Shown piece after piece: positions 1 to 9,904 of a DNA stretch of 64,000 nt (the first letter of the stretch is position 1; the number at the start of each line of letters is the position of its first letter). The position numbers and the translations under genes were made by a program. The notes below the pieces were generated by a model. The model had not been told where the DNA came from and ran no database searches. It saw only the letters and a program-made list of their open reading frames with translations. This DNA comes from Carboxylicivirga mesophila (GTDB lineage Bacteria; Bacteroidota; Bacteroidia; Bacteroidales; Marinilabiliaceae): contig NZ_JAGUCN010000019.1 of the NCBI RefSeq assembly GCF_018271975.1, forward strand, positions 1 to 64,000, read 5' to 3'.

Positions 1-202
1 TTGCTTATGAAATAATATGAGCACTTTATTCGTTCATTATCAATCCTTTATATAAAATCATTCCGCTTAACAATAAAGCGTATAAAGGGTAGTTCACCAA
101 GGGGGAAATCCATTAGGCATTTAATATTGCACGATGCCGCCTGGGGTAATAAGTTCAAGGTAAAATCTTGAAATCAGGTTGTTATAATGCAACAACAAGT
201 TC
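1..202. other. Left-edge non-coding stretch
   Basis: No convincing reading frame is seen here. A short imperfect hairpin (CGCTT/AAGCG around 66-83) is present but has no clear T-tract, so it is not called as a terminator. This is the 3' flank of the minus-strand gene that follows. Confidence 0.5.
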
Positions 203-2854
203 TTAATTAATCACCTCATCGATGCTCACCGTACGTTTGGTATGGTCGGTATCGTAGTCGAACACCATTTCACCGTTAGGTGCTAATGCAATAGAGTTTA
301 AATCGTACCACACAATAGCTTTACCCACCTGTACACCATTCAGGCATTTCACCAAATAAGCGTTTTCTTCCGGCCTGGTAATTTGCAGGTTACTATTGTT
401 TTTAATCTTCATAGAAAACAGCGACACATTACGTCCTTTGTAGGTTTCTACCTTCACAACACCTCCATCATTAATCACAAACTGCATACTCAGGAGACTT
501 TTATACACATCCGGGTTATTCTTATAAAACTCGGGATTGTGCTTATTCATCAAGTTGCGCACGGTGATGCCCGATATGCGTCCGCCGTTTTGCGATAATA
601 ATTGCAAGGTGGAGAACAATGCCACCATGTGCCGGTTGACATCCTGCTGGCGGTAGTTATTCATGTAGCTTTCTATCTGGTCTTCGGCACTAAAAGTGGC
701 ACTCGACAACATGATAGGCACATCTTTGGTGAGGCCTTCAATCTCGCCAACCACACCACGCACGACCACTTCATTACGCGAGTCAACCGTAATTTTAGGT
801 TCAAAATTCACTTTATCAGTCGGGAACGACAACAGATCTATCTTAGTACCATCGGCTTTGTACTTACCATAGAAGGCCAGCTTCTTACCCTCAGGCGCTT
901 CAAAGGTGAGATTTTCGCTCAGGATGGGTTGCGCCCGATTGGACAAGCCCAGTATCAGGTGAGCTGCTTTGTCACTGCGAGCTACCTCACGCCGGTTGAT
1001 ATTAACCGAACCAGTGTAGTTAATCAAGGCATATACATTGCCCTCCTTGCCTACGTTAAAAGCCTGGGTAAACAGGTTATCCGTACAGCTCACCGGCTGA
1101 AACCATTCGAGTGATCCACCCTGATCGAAGGTGGCAAACCACAGGTCGCGGGTACCACCATAGGCCGCATAATCACGATTACCAACGGTTACCGTATTAC
1201 TGAACCATCCCGACACCATGAACTTGCCATTCTCAGCCACTGTACGATCCGCTATGAAAATATTGCCTTCATTGCCCTGCTCCACCGAACGGGCAATCAT
1301 CTGCCAGATATTATTCAGTCGGCTATCATTATTTATTTTAATGGCCAGCGGCGTGTACTTTTCATACTCAGGCATTACCGAGCCAATAGGCGCATTAATA
1401 TAGGTTGGATCAGCAATGGTATAACGGCGGCCATCCACTAATATGGAATAGCCTTCAACCGGCTCGCTAAAAGCAACAGCTGCTGCCATATGGCTGAAAT
1501 AGGTTAATGCAACCGCATCGAGTCCTAAGAGCTCATTCACCAAACGGGTAAACAGCACAGTGCGATCTTCACAGTCGGAGTATGGGTAATAAAACAGCTC
1601 ATCGGGGAAAAACATTTTCTCCCGGTTAAACTGATCCCGGTCGGTTTTATATTCGAACGCATGCAGGTAGTTGAGCAGGTAGGTAACAGCCTGTATTTTG
1701 CTCTTGCCCTGCAGGCGTGGCGCCATATAATCATACAGCGTCTCCTTAACTGATACCGACATGGCTGCATTCAAATAGACGGTATTCACCGTTTGAGGGT
1801 AGCTGTTCAGAAAAGCCATTACGGTTTTATCCATCTTCAGTTGCAGAGGCTCAGTCTCATTGGGCAAAGTAGTCTTTCGCACCACTGTATTCGATTCATC
1901 GGTGTAGTTGAGGGCAAAAGGCAAGTGCAGATCAATCTTTTTGGTAGCACCACCAAAGTCTTCAGTGTAGGTCATCATATTACTAATACCCTTCTTGTTA
2001 CTCATCAGGTAAAAGTTGCTGCCATCAATGCTATAATAGGGTTTTTCATACACTTCCTGCATAAACGGCAATAACAGGTACACTGAGGAACCTGAATAGC
2101 CAATTTTAGCCTGATAACCGGCCTGATTAAGTATGGCCCAGCTCCACATCACCCGGCTATTGGCCGATGAATAAATTTGAGCTGCAGTCTTATCAACCAG
2201 CTGATAGATCCCCCAATCATTCAGGTTTTTCTCTTCGGCGTAGTTCACCAATGATTCGATGTACACCTGGTAGTAGGTCGCTGTAAAATCATCCCAGTAT
2301 GCAGCAAAAGCATTTGGTTTCACCGACGAAAGAGATAAGTTGTGCATGCGCTTATCAATGACCAGGGGCGCCGCACTACCAAAAAAGTCAACGCTAATAG
2401 TACTTGCATAAGTCTCCGTACCTTCGGGTATGCGATAAATGGGACTGATGGAATAGGCGGCTGCTTCGGCAATCACCACTTCCGGTTTCACGGGCGGTGG
2501 GGCAACTACCGGCTCCAGCTTATCAGCCGGCTTTACTTCCGCCACATCGGGTTCATATTTGGGTTGTTCTATGGGCTTGGGCACCTCCACAGGTTTTACC
2601 TCGGGTGGAGTTTGCACTACCTCCTCAAAACCTTTTCGCAGGTAACGCTTAAAGGCCACATTCATCTGCTTCAGGTGGGCATCATACTCCTCCTGCATGC
2701 GCTTGAGCGTAGCTTCATAATCCTGATTCATTTGATTGAGGCGGGCATTGTATTTATCATCCATTTTCTTAAACGGATCATCCTTATCAATTTGCCCCTC
2801 TGCCACAAACAGCAGACCTGTGAGTACACACAATAACACTAATAATCGTTTCAT
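203..2854 (-). CDS. Secreted transglutaminase-like protein with coiled-coil N-terminus
   Basis: A protein of about 883 residues. It opens with a signal peptide (MKRLLVLLCVLTGLLFVAEG), so the ATG at 2854 is preferred over the TTG eight codons upstream. Residues about 30-75 are charged and regularly spaced (repeated NQM/KRM/KQM with YEA/YDA), probably a short coiled coil, followed by a Pro/Val/Glu-rich linker to about residue 130. A transglutaminase-like Cys-His-Asp triad is visible as DCEDR (Cys428), FSHMA (His455) and IADPTY (Asp482). This fits the papain-like transglutaminase core of many Bacteroidota periplasmic proteins, which may act as proteases or cross-linkers. The C-terminal half has no recognised domain and looks beta-rich. 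It stands alone, facing away from the efflux operon. The fold assignment is moderately sure; the substrate is unknown. Confidence 0.75.
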   Translation of the reverse strand: MKRLLVLLCVLTGLLFVAEGQIDKDDPFKKMDDKYNARLNQMNQDYEATLKRMQEEYDAHLKQMNVAFKRYLRKGFEEVVQTPPEVKPVEVPKPIEQPKYEPDVAEVKPADKLEPVVAPPPVKPEVVIAEAAAYSISPIYRIPEGTETYASTISVDFFGSAAPLVIDKRMHNLSLSSVKPNAFAAYWDDFTATYYQVYIESLVNYAEEKNLNDWGIYQLVDKTAAQIYSSANSRVMWSWAILNQAGYQAKIGYSGSSVYLLLPFMQEVYEKPYYSIDGSNFYLMSNKKGISNMMTYTEDFGGATKKIDLHLPFALNYTDESNTVVRKTTLPNETEPLQLKMDKTVMAFLNSYPQTVNTVYLNAAMSVSVKETLYDYMAPRLQGKSKIQAVTYLLNYLHAFEYKTDRDQFNREKMFFPDELFYYPYSDCEDRTVLFTRLVNELLGLDAVALTYFSHMAAAVAFSEPVEGYSILVDGRRYTIADPTYINAPIGSVMPEYEKYTPLAIKINNDSRLNNIWQMIARSVEQGNEGNIFIADRTVAENGKFMVSGWFSNTVTVGNRDYAAYGGTRDLWFATFDQGGSLEWFQPVSCTDNLFTQAFNVGKEGNVYALINYTGSVNINRREVARSDKAAHLILGLSNRAQPILSENLTFEAPEGKKLAFYGKYKADGTKIDLLSFPTDKVNFEPKITVDSRNEVVVRGVVGEIEGLTKDVPIMLSSATFSAEDQIESYMNNYRQQDVNRHMVALFSTLQLLSQNGGRISGITVRNLMNKHNPEFYKNNPDVYKSLLSMQFVINDGGVVKVETYKGRNVSLFSMKIKNNSNLQITRPEENAYLVKCLNGVQVGKAIVWYDLNSIALAPNGEMVFDYDTDHTKRTVSIDEVIN

Positions 2855-3073
2855 AGCTTTGCTTTTGATGGTTAGCAATGACCCTTCGCCGGGTCACACA
2901 AAGTTACGTTATTCAAAAACTGTTCCAAGAACTAATTTTATATCATACCCCATATTCCGGTTTCATTCATCATTTTTCTTCCTTCATTGTTACAATGATA
3001 AACAGTATTATAAAGATACCTCATCTTTGCATGGTTGAAACGTAAAAAACCAACTTAAAATACAATCACAGTT

Positions 3074-4186
3074 ATGAAGAAAAAAGGAGTGTCTCTGGTT
3101 ATTGCTATCGTAATTATTATAGTAGCAATTGTATTTGTAAAGGCCATTACATCATCCAAAGACAGTAAAACGAAAGCCATCAGTGAAAATGCGGGTATGC
3201 TGGTTAATGTGATGTACCCACAGCCTGAAACCATTGAACAATACTACAAAGGCACAGGCAAGCTACGGGCTGTTGACCGCTTTGAAATTGTTGCCCAGGT
3301 AGAGGGACAGCTGCTGGCTTCGGCACGTACCTTTAAAGAAGGTAACAGCTACCAAAAGGGCGAGCTGATGCTGGAAATCGATCACCAGGAGTTTTACATG
3401 AACCTGCTGGCACAGAAAAGTGAGTTTATCACCCAGGCCACGTCCATTCTGCCCGACCTTAAATCAGACTATCCGGATGCATACCCTCTCTGGAGAAAGT
3501 ATGTTTCTTCCATTGATGTAAATACCCCTTTGGCTGAAATGCCCAAAGCACAAAGCGAACAGGAACATTTTTACCTCTCGGGCAAAGGCATCCTAAGCAA
3601 ATATTACTCGGTAAAATCGGCCGAAGAAAAACTGTCTAAATACATTATACGCGCGCCGTTTACAGGCGTTGTAACGGCTGTGAATGCAGAAGCCGGTAAG
3701 GCTGTTCGCCCAGGATCTGAAATGGGTACCATGATTAGCACCGCCCATTACGACCTGGAAATAACCATACCGCTTGGCAGTATGCAGCAGATAAAAGTAG
3801 GGACTGAAGCTCAACTTAGCTCATCGGATATAGCAGGCAACTGGCTTGGCAAAGTGGTGCGCATCAGCGGTGATATTGATGAGCAGTCGCAAAGCGTGAA
3901 AGTATTTATACGCACCCGGGGCGCAGAGCTAAAAGAAGGTATGTACCTGAATGCTGAGATAGCGCAGAAACCGTTGGAAAAAGCCATTAAGATTCCACGT
4001 AAAATGGTAGACGATAACAACCGCCTCTTCATAGTTGAAAATAATGCTCTGAAGAGTATTGAAGTAGAGGTTATCAGCCGTCAGAGTGATTATGCCATTG
4101 TTAAAGGACTACCTGCTGGCACCCCTGTTCTGACCACGGTAGTAAAAAGTGCCTATGATGGCATGCCGGTACGTGTGAATGAATAA
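3074..4186 (+). CDS. RND efflux periplasmic adaptor (membrane fusion) subunit
   Basis: A 370-residue HlyD/AcrA-type adaptor that would link an inner-membrane RND pump to an outer-membrane channel. The N-terminus has one hydrophobic anchor (residues 6-25). The split lipoyl-like halves are visible: VEGQLLASARTFKEGNSYQKGELM near residues 76-100, exactly where the barrel-sandwich hybrid begins, and IRAPFTGVVTAVNAEAGK near 190-210. The intervening helical hairpin is short (about 90 residues). The beta-barrel and membrane-proximal domains follow, with the typical LKEGMYLNAEI motif. The pump gene starts 152 bp downstream and the channel gene overlaps the pump, so the three form one tripartite system. 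The transported substrate cannot be told from the sequence. Confidence 0.92.
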   Translation: MKKKGVSLVIAIVIIIVAIVFVKAITSSKDSKTKAISENAGMLVNVMYPQPETIEQYYKGTGKLRAVDRFEIVAQVEGQLLASARTFKEGNSYQKGELMLEIDHQEFYMNLLAQKSEFITQATSILPDLKSDYPDAYPLWRKYVSSIDVNTPLAEMPKAQSEQEHFYLSGKGILSKYYSVKSAEEKLSKYIIRAPFTGVVTAVNAEAGKAVRPGSEMGTMISTAHYDLEITIPLGSMQQIKVGTEAQLSSSDIAGNWLGKVVRISGDIDEQSQSVKVFIRTRGAELKEGMYLNAEIAQKPLEKAIKIPRKMVDDNNRLFIVENNALKSIEVEVISRQSDYAIVKGLPAGTPVLTTVVKSAYDGMPVRVNE

Positions 4187-4338
4187 GCAAGACATATACA
4201 GTAAGCTTTAACGGTAATCAATCATTGCTACCGCCCTTTATACGCTTAATTTTTACAACAATCATCCAGTAGCTTGATAGATATTTTACAGGCACATCAA
4301 ATGAATATCTACTGACTACTGACCAATAAATAATACAC

Positions 4339-7300
4339 ATGAAAAACCTTATAGCCTACTTTATGAAATTTCCGGTGGCAGTCAACCTCATTATGGTGAT
4401 GGTACTGCTATTTGGTACATTCTCATTAATTGGCATCCAAAAGAATTTTTTCCCCAATATCGCACAGCGGTACATCTATGTGGATATTGTTTATCCGGGT
4501 GCTTCTCCCGAAGAGGTGGAAGAAGGCGCCATTCTGAAAATAGAAGAAAATGTTAAAGGCCTTGAAGGGATGGAACGCATCACCTCCGTATCGCGCGAAA
4601 ACAGTGGTACCGTAACCATTGAGATGCTGAAAGGCACCGACATGGACGAAGCACTGATTAAAGTAAAGAATGAGGTCGAACGTATTGCTTCCTTTCCGGT
4701 AGGTATCGAGTCGGTGGTGACTTACAAACATGATGATGTAAATTTCTCCATCAACTTTGTGATAACACCCAATGAAGGCAAGCATGCCAGCCTGAAACAG
4801 CTCAAATCCACAGCCCGGCAGATGGAACACGATCTCCTGCGTAAAGAGGGTATCTCAAAGATCTCCATTGGGGGCTATCCCGACGAAGAAATTGCCATCC
4901 TCTTAAAAGAAGATGCGCTTGAAGCCTACAACATTACGTTTACTGAGATTGCGCGTGCTATAGCCAAAACCAACCTGCTGATGACTGGCGGTAGTATTAA
5001 GGATGGCCAGGAAGAGCTGTTTATTCGTGTTCGCAATCGTGAGTATGAAGGAGAAGGACTGGAAGATATTGTTATTCGAAACACACCTGGAGGCGGTATT
5101 ATCCGTCTTAAGGATGTAGCTACCATAAAAGACCAGTGGGCCGATTCACCTTCAGAAGTGTATTTCAATGCCAGGCAAAGTGTGGTCATCACCATACAAA
5201 GCACCTTCAGCGAAGATGTGATTACCGCTACCGATGCTGTTAAAGAATACATTGAAGAATTCAACAACAGCCAGGATTTATATACCGCCACCGTCATACG
5301 CGATTCCAGCGATCTCCTGAACCAACGCATCAATCTGCTGGTTAAAAATGGCATCATCGGTATTGTTCTGGTATTACTATTCCTATCCTTATTCTTAAAT
5401 CCACGAATAGCTTTTTGGGTAGCAATAGGTATCCCCTTTTCCATGCTGGGTATGTTTATTATCATACCGGGCACGCCTGTTACCATTAATATGCTGTCCC
5501 TTTTCGGGCTAATACTGGTACTCGGTATATTAGTAGATGATGCCATTGTAGTCGCCGAAAACATCTACCGCCACTGGCAGATGGGGAAAACTCCTATACG
5601 GGCAGCCGTGGACGGCACACTGGAGGTAACGCCTGCTGTTGTTTCAGGTATTCTAACTACCATGATGGCCTTTTCTGCCTTCATCTTCCTGGACGGGCGC
5701 ATGGGCGATATGTTTAAAGAAATCTCCATTGTTGTGATTGCCATCCTGTTTGTATCGCTTATTGAAGGATTGATTATTCTGCCGGCTCACGTGGCACACT
5801 CCAAAGCTCTTAAAAAAGGCTATAAGAGCCAATGGGTTAAGTACATGGGCTGGGCCGAGACAGGTCTGCTCAAATTGCGCGACATTACCTATAAACCATT
5901 GGTAGAAAAAGCCATTCAATACAAAACCATCACCTTTGCGGTGTTTACGGCCCTGTTTATTATTTCAATCGGTATGGTATCTGCCCGCTGGGTCAACGTC
6001 ACATTCTTTCCTCAGGTGGATGGCGATAACATCACCGTGAGCTTAACTATGCCATCGGGTACTGATGAAACGGTTACGCAAAAGCAGGTTGATAAAATCA
6101 CCAAGGCCATATGGGAGGTTAACGAGGATATGCGCGTGCTGCAACCCGACAACCAGAGCATCATCAAACAAACCTTTCAGCAGTTTCAGGGCATGGGTAG
6201 CAAAGCCACTGTTCAGATAACCCTGCTGGATGGCGAATCGCGCAACTCTACTACCGACGATGTGGTGCTGCGTCTGCGCGAAAAGGTGGGCGATGTGCCT
6301 GGTGCCGAAGCCTTACTCTACGAAGGCTTTAACCCCTTTGGCAAAGCATTGGTTATCTCATTATTGGGAGATGACAACGACGTTTTACGCGCTGCCAAAG
6401 AAGAATTGAAGCGTGGATTGAATGAAATGCCTGAGGTCACCGATGTTTCGGACAACACACCCATTGGTTACCGTGAAGTAGAGTTGCAACTGAAAGAGAA
6501 AGCACACCATCTGGGCATCAGCCTGCAGGACGTTATCGGGCAAGTGCGCGAAGCCTTCTGGGGCAATGAGGCACAGCGCCTGCAGCGCGGAAAGGACGAA
6601 GTGAAAGTGTGGGTGAAATATTCGGAAGATAACCGCCGCTCAATTGGGCAACTGGAGGATATGAAGATCAGGCTGAGCAATGGCACTGCCTATCCTTTAT
6701 CTGAACTGGTCACTCTGAAAACAGTTAATGGCTTCTCAAATATTCAGCACCTCGATTTTGAGCGCGAAGTGCAGATTGAAGCCAACCAGTCGGATCCCAA
6801 CGCTTCCTTACCTGATGTTATCAAAAAAATTGAGAAGGAAATTCTACAACCTATTTACGCGAAATACCCGGGTGTAAAAGCCGATTACGAAGGTCAGAAA
6901 CGTGAAAGTGGAAAAGTAGCCAACTCAATGCAACAAGTGATGCCAATTATTCTGTTACTGATGTTCTGCGTGGTGATACTGACCCTTCGCTCTGTTACGC
7001 AATCCATACTGGTTTATATGATGATTCCTTTAAGTTTGGTCGGTGTCATCATTGGACACTGGATACACGGCATGTCACTAAGTTTGATGTCGGGTATGGG
7101 CGTTATAGCCTTGATTGGGGTAATGATCAACGATTCGCTGGTGCTAATCAACGCCTTGAACATTAACCTCAAGGAAGGTATGAAATACGAAAAAGCGTTA
7201 TTGGATGCAGCCATTTCCCGCTTCCGCCCAATTCTATTAACCACCTTGACTACTATTGCGGGTATGGCACCTATGCTGCTGGAGACGAGCATGCAGGCCC

Positions 7301-7503
7301 GTTTCCTTATACCTATGGCTATTTCGGTGAGTTACGGCATGGCCATGGCCACCACTACAACTCTGGTGCTGTTACCAGTAATGCTACTCATTGCCAATGG
7401 CACTAAACTTAAATGGCAACAATTACGCAGTAGAGAAGTCACTCGTGAAGAATTAGAACCCGCAATTAAAGAAATGAAATACATCGAAGAATATGAAAAC
7501 TAA
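4339..7503 (+). CDS. RND-family efflux pump, inner-membrane permease
   Basis: A 1054-residue AcrB/MdtB-like resistance-nodulation-division transporter, the usual length for the family. It shows the duplicated layout: a first transmembrane helix at residues 12-30, a large periplasmic loop, a bundle of helices at about 335-540, a second periplasmic loop, and a second bundle from about 865. The proton-relay Asp pair is present in GILVDDAIVVAEN (about residue 397). The second-half counterpart GVMINDSLVLIN lies near 926. The opening MKNLIAYFMKFPVAVNLIMV resembles the cluster of Bacteroidota pumps related to hydrophobe/amphiphile exporters. The last codons overlap the start of the TolC-type gene, indicating translational coupling. 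Drug or envelope-component export is inferred; specificity is unknown. Confidence 0.95.
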   Translation: MKNLIAYFMKFPVAVNLIMVMVLLFGTFSLIGIQKNFFPNIAQRYIYVDIVYPGASPEEVEEGAILKIEENVKGLEGMERITSVSRENSGTVTIEMLKGTDMDEALIKVKNEVERIASFPVGIESVVTYKHDDVNFSINFVITPNEGKHASLKQLKSTARQMEHDLLRKEGISKISIGGYPDEEIAILLKEDALEAYNITFTEIARAIAKTNLLMTGGSIKDGQEELFIRVRNREYEGEGLEDIVIRNTPGGGIIRLKDVATIKDQWADSPSEVYFNARQSVVITIQSTFSEDVITATDAVKEYIEEFNNSQDLYTATVIRDSSDLLNQRINLLVKNGIIGIVLVLLFLSLFLNPRIAFWVAIGIPFSMLGMFIIIPGTPVTINMLSLFGLILVLGILVDDAIVVAENIYRHWQMGKTPIRAAVDGTLEVTPAVVSGILTTMMAFSAFIFLDGRMGDMFKEISIVVIAILFVSLIEGLIILPAHVAHSKALKKGYKSQWVKYMGWAETGLLKLRDITYKPLVEKAIQYKTITFAVFTALFIISIGMVSARWVNVTFFPQVDGDNITVSLTMPSGTDETVTQKQVDKITKAIWEVNEDMRVLQPDNQSIIKQTFQQFQGMGSKATVQITLLDGESRNSTTDDVVLRLREKVGDVPGAEALLYEGFNPFGKALVISLLGDDNDVLRAAKEELKRGLNEMPEVTDVSDNTPIGYREVELQLKEKAHHLGISLQDVIGQVREAFWGNEAQRLQRGKDEVKVWVKYSEDNRRSIGQLEDMKIRLSNGTAYPLSELVTLKTVNGFSNIQHLDFEREVQIEANQSDPNASLPDVIKKIEKEILQPIYAKYPGVKADYEGQKRESGKVANSMQQVMPIILLLMFCVVILTLRSVTQSILVYMMIPLSLVGVIIGHWIHGMSLSLMSGMGVIALIGVMINDSLVLINALNINLKEGMKYEKALLDAAISRFRPILLTTLTTIAGMAPMLLETSMQARFLIPMAISVSYGMAMATTTTLVLLPVMLLIANGTKLKWQQLRSREVTREELEPAIKEMKYIEEYEN

Positions 7504-8842
7504 ATATATCTCAACACTTCTGCTAGCATGGATATGCCTGTCCGCTAATTCGCAGGAGGCATTACCTGATTCCAGCGAGCAACTGACACTGCAAAAAGCA
7601 GTGGAAATTGCCATGGTTAATAACTATGACATAAAAATAGCCAGTGGTGAGTTGCAAAAGGCTCAAAACCTGAACTCAGCCGGTAATGCCGGGCTTCTGC
7701 CTTCAGTGAGTCTTAGTGGTGGAGCCGACTACTCCAACAAAGACACCGAGATGGAACTGCTTAGCCAGGGAAGCGACGGCTCTGCATCGAGTGTAATTAT
7801 TGAGCAGGACAATGCCGCATCAACCACTTACAATGCTAATGCTCGCATTGATTACACCCTGTTTGATGGATTTGGCAATATTTACACCTATAAAAAATTA
7901 CAGAGTGCCGATGCTTTGCAGGAAACTATCTTCAGGCAGCAGACCGAAGCCACAATTGTGCAGGTAGCCCAGGAATACTACCAGGTATGTCGCTCGCAAC
8001 AGAACCTGCATCTGGCCAAAGAATCGATGCGCATCTCACGGGAGCGCTGGCAAAAAGCCATTGACCAAAAGGCATATGGCCAGGCCACTCAACTCGACGT
8101 GCTCAATGCCGAGGTGGACATGAATAATGACAGTACAACTGTGCTACAAACCGAGCAGGCCTTTATTCAGAGTCTCAAAAACCTCAATCTGGTTCTGGGT
8201 ATTCCCATACAAAGCTCCTATGAAGTTGATAATTCCATCAGCTATCGCGATGATTTAACGGCCGATAATGTAATTGCAGGTGCCCTGATGAACAACGCCA
8301 GACTGGTAGCACAACAACAGCAGGAACAAATAAGTGAGTTTGATGTTAAAATTGCCAATGCCGGCAAATACCCAACTCTTTCGGCCTATGGACAATATGG
8401 CTATTACAGGCAGGATAATGATGCCGGTCAGTTGCTGTATAACCAAAACCTTGGCACAACAGCGGGTGTTTCGCTGAAGTTTAATGTGTTCAATGGCAGC
8501 CAGCAGCGAACTCGTGAAAAAAATGCCAAACTAGATTTCATCAATCAACAGGAACGCACCTATCAGGTTAAATCAGAAATTGAACGTGATGCTTCTAATG
8601 CTTATACTGACTATATTTACAAACGGCGAATTGTAGAATTGCAAAAGAGCAGCCTGGAGCAGGCCCGGCTTAACTTTGAACAAACGCAAGAGTTGTTTCA
8701 ACTTGGACGTGTGACATCTATAGAGTTCAGAACGGCACAGCAAAACCTGCTAAAAGTAGCCGCTAACTATAACGATGCGCAATTTCAGGCCAAAACAGCT
8801 GAATTCTACTTGTTACAGTTAACCGGTCAATTAGTACAATAA
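7493..8842 (+). CDS. TolC-family outer-membrane efflux channel
   Basis: A 449-residue outer-membrane efflux protein with a signal peptide (MKTKYISTLLLAWICLSANS) and two repeated long-helix halves typical of OEP domains: LTLQKAVEIAMVNNYDIKIA near residue 31 and LARLNFEQTQELFQLGRVTSIEFRTAQ near the end, where the LGRVTSIEFRTAQ motif is characteristic. Its ATG lies inside the end of the pump gene (11-bp overlap) in another frame, and the downstream kinase begins 3 bp after its stop. All three efflux components and the two-component pair are therefore probably one transcript. Confidence 0.94.
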   Translation: MKTKYISTLLLAWICLSANSQEALPDSSEQLTLQKAVEIAMVNNYDIKIASGELQKAQNLNSAGNAGLLPSVSLSGGADYSNKDTEMELLSQGSDGSASSVIIEQDNAASTTYNANARIDYTLFDGFGNIYTYKKLQSADALQETIFRQQTEATIVQVAQEYYQVCRSQQNLHLAKESMRISRERWQKAIDQKAYGQATQLDVLNAEVDMNNDSTTVLQTEQAFIQSLKNLNLVLGIPIQSSYEVDNSISYRDDLTADNVIAGALMNNARLVAQQQQEQISEFDVKIANAGKYPTLSAYGQYGYYRQDNDAGQLLYNQNLGTTAGVSLKFNVFNGSQQRTREKNAKLDFINQQERTYQVKSEIERDASNAYTDYIYKRRIVELQKSSLEQARLNFEQTQELFQLGRVTSIEFRTAQQNLLKVAANYNDAQFQAKTAEFYLLQLTGQLVQ

Positions 8843-8845
8843 GTA

Positions 8846-9904
8846 ATGACTAACAATATTATTTTCAGAAACAAGCGACTAAAGCTATTGCTGACGCCAT
8901 TTATATTATTTGGCATCATACTGATAGCAATGGCACTTACTGTTGTATTTCAGTACCGAACCATTGAGGAAATAAGCCATATGCCACTCGAAAGAATGGC
9001 TATTGGCTTCCTCGAAGCCTTGGGCCTTGTATTTTTATACAATTACCTGGTTCGCAAGCTAAATGTCAGCTATCCATGGAAGCGCAACTGGCTTATTCGC
9101 TCCATTATCGACTTTGGCATAACCATTATTATCCCAACCATTTTAATTGGGACGATTAATTTTGCCATTAATGCCGGCTGGATGCCCGAACACCAGAATG
9201 AAGAACAATTCCGAATTATTGTTTTCATTATGCCACTAATGGTTAGTGCCCTGTTAATGGTTGTGGTTGAAATGATAGTGGCCACTGAGGAACGCAACCA
9301 ACTGGAACTGAAAATAACGCAACTCGAAAAAGAGCAAATTAATACCAAATACACTGCCCTGAAGGAGCAATTGGATCATCACTTCTTATTTAACAACCTT
9401 AGCGTTCTATCGTCACTGATATACGAGAGTACAGAGAAAGCCGATAAGTTTATTCAGGACTTTGCGGCCATCTATCGTTATGTGCTTTCTATTAACAAGC
9501 AAGACCTGGTGACAGTAGAAGAGGAAATGGAATTTATTAAAACCTACCTCAACCTGTATAAGTATCGATATGAGGATCGCTTCGATTACCAATGCAACAT
9601 CGAACGAGAACTTGCCGACTACCTCATCCCGCCCCTCTCATTGCAGGTTGTGATTGAAAACGTTTTAAAGCACAATGTGGTTTCACAGCAACATCCTTTA
9701 ACCATCACTATTGAAACAACAGATGGCAAACTTATCATCAAGAACAACCTGCAGCTTAAAACGGATAAGTTTGTATCAACACAAACAGGCCAGGCCAACC
9801 TCATTGAAAAGTTTAAATTACTAAATTGCGAAGAACCGCTGTTTTACAGTCAGGATAATCATTACATCTCATTAATCCCACTTATTCCCCCGAGCCATGA
9901 CTAA
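8846..9904 (+). CDS. LytS-type sensor histidine kinase
   Basis: A 352-residue membrane sensor kinase of the His_kinase/LytS family common in Bacteroidota. Four hydrophobic segments occupy about residues 12-150 (inferred), followed by a helical linker. The phospho-acceptor motif LDHHFLFNNLSVLSSL sits near residue 176 and the N-box PPLSLQVVIENVLKHN near 268. The glycine box is reduced to GQANLIEKFKLL, as often seen in this family. There is no separate sensor domain, so the membrane helices themselves probably sense the signal. The gene follows the TolC-type gene by 3 bp and overlaps the regulator by 8 bp, so it likely controls the efflux operon or responds to envelope stress handled by it. Confidence 0.9.
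   Translation: MTNNIIFRNKRLKLLLTPFILFGIILIAMALTVVFQYRTIEEISHMPLERMAIGFLEALGLVFLYNYLVRKLNVSYPWKRNWLIRSIIDFGITIIIPTILIGTINFAINAGWMPEHQNEEQFRIIVFIMPLMVSALLMVVVEMIVATEERNQLELKITQLEKEQINTKYTALKEQLDHHFLFNNLSVLSSLIYESTEKADKFIQDFAAIYRYVLSINKQDLVTVEEEMEFIKTYLNLYKYRYEDRFDYQCNIERELADYLIPPLSLQVVIENVLKHNVVSQQHPLTITIETTDGKLIIKNNLQLKTDKFVSTQTGQANLIEKFKLLNCEEPLFYSQDNHYISLIPLIPPSHD

Noticed and set aside
602-1114. Plus-strand frame of 170 codons opposite the transglutaminase-like gene
   Set aside because: Antisense shadow with no domain signal.
4926-5564. Minus-strand frame of 212 codons opposite the RND pump
   Set aside because: Shadow of the well-supported pump gene; composition is typical of an antisense frame.
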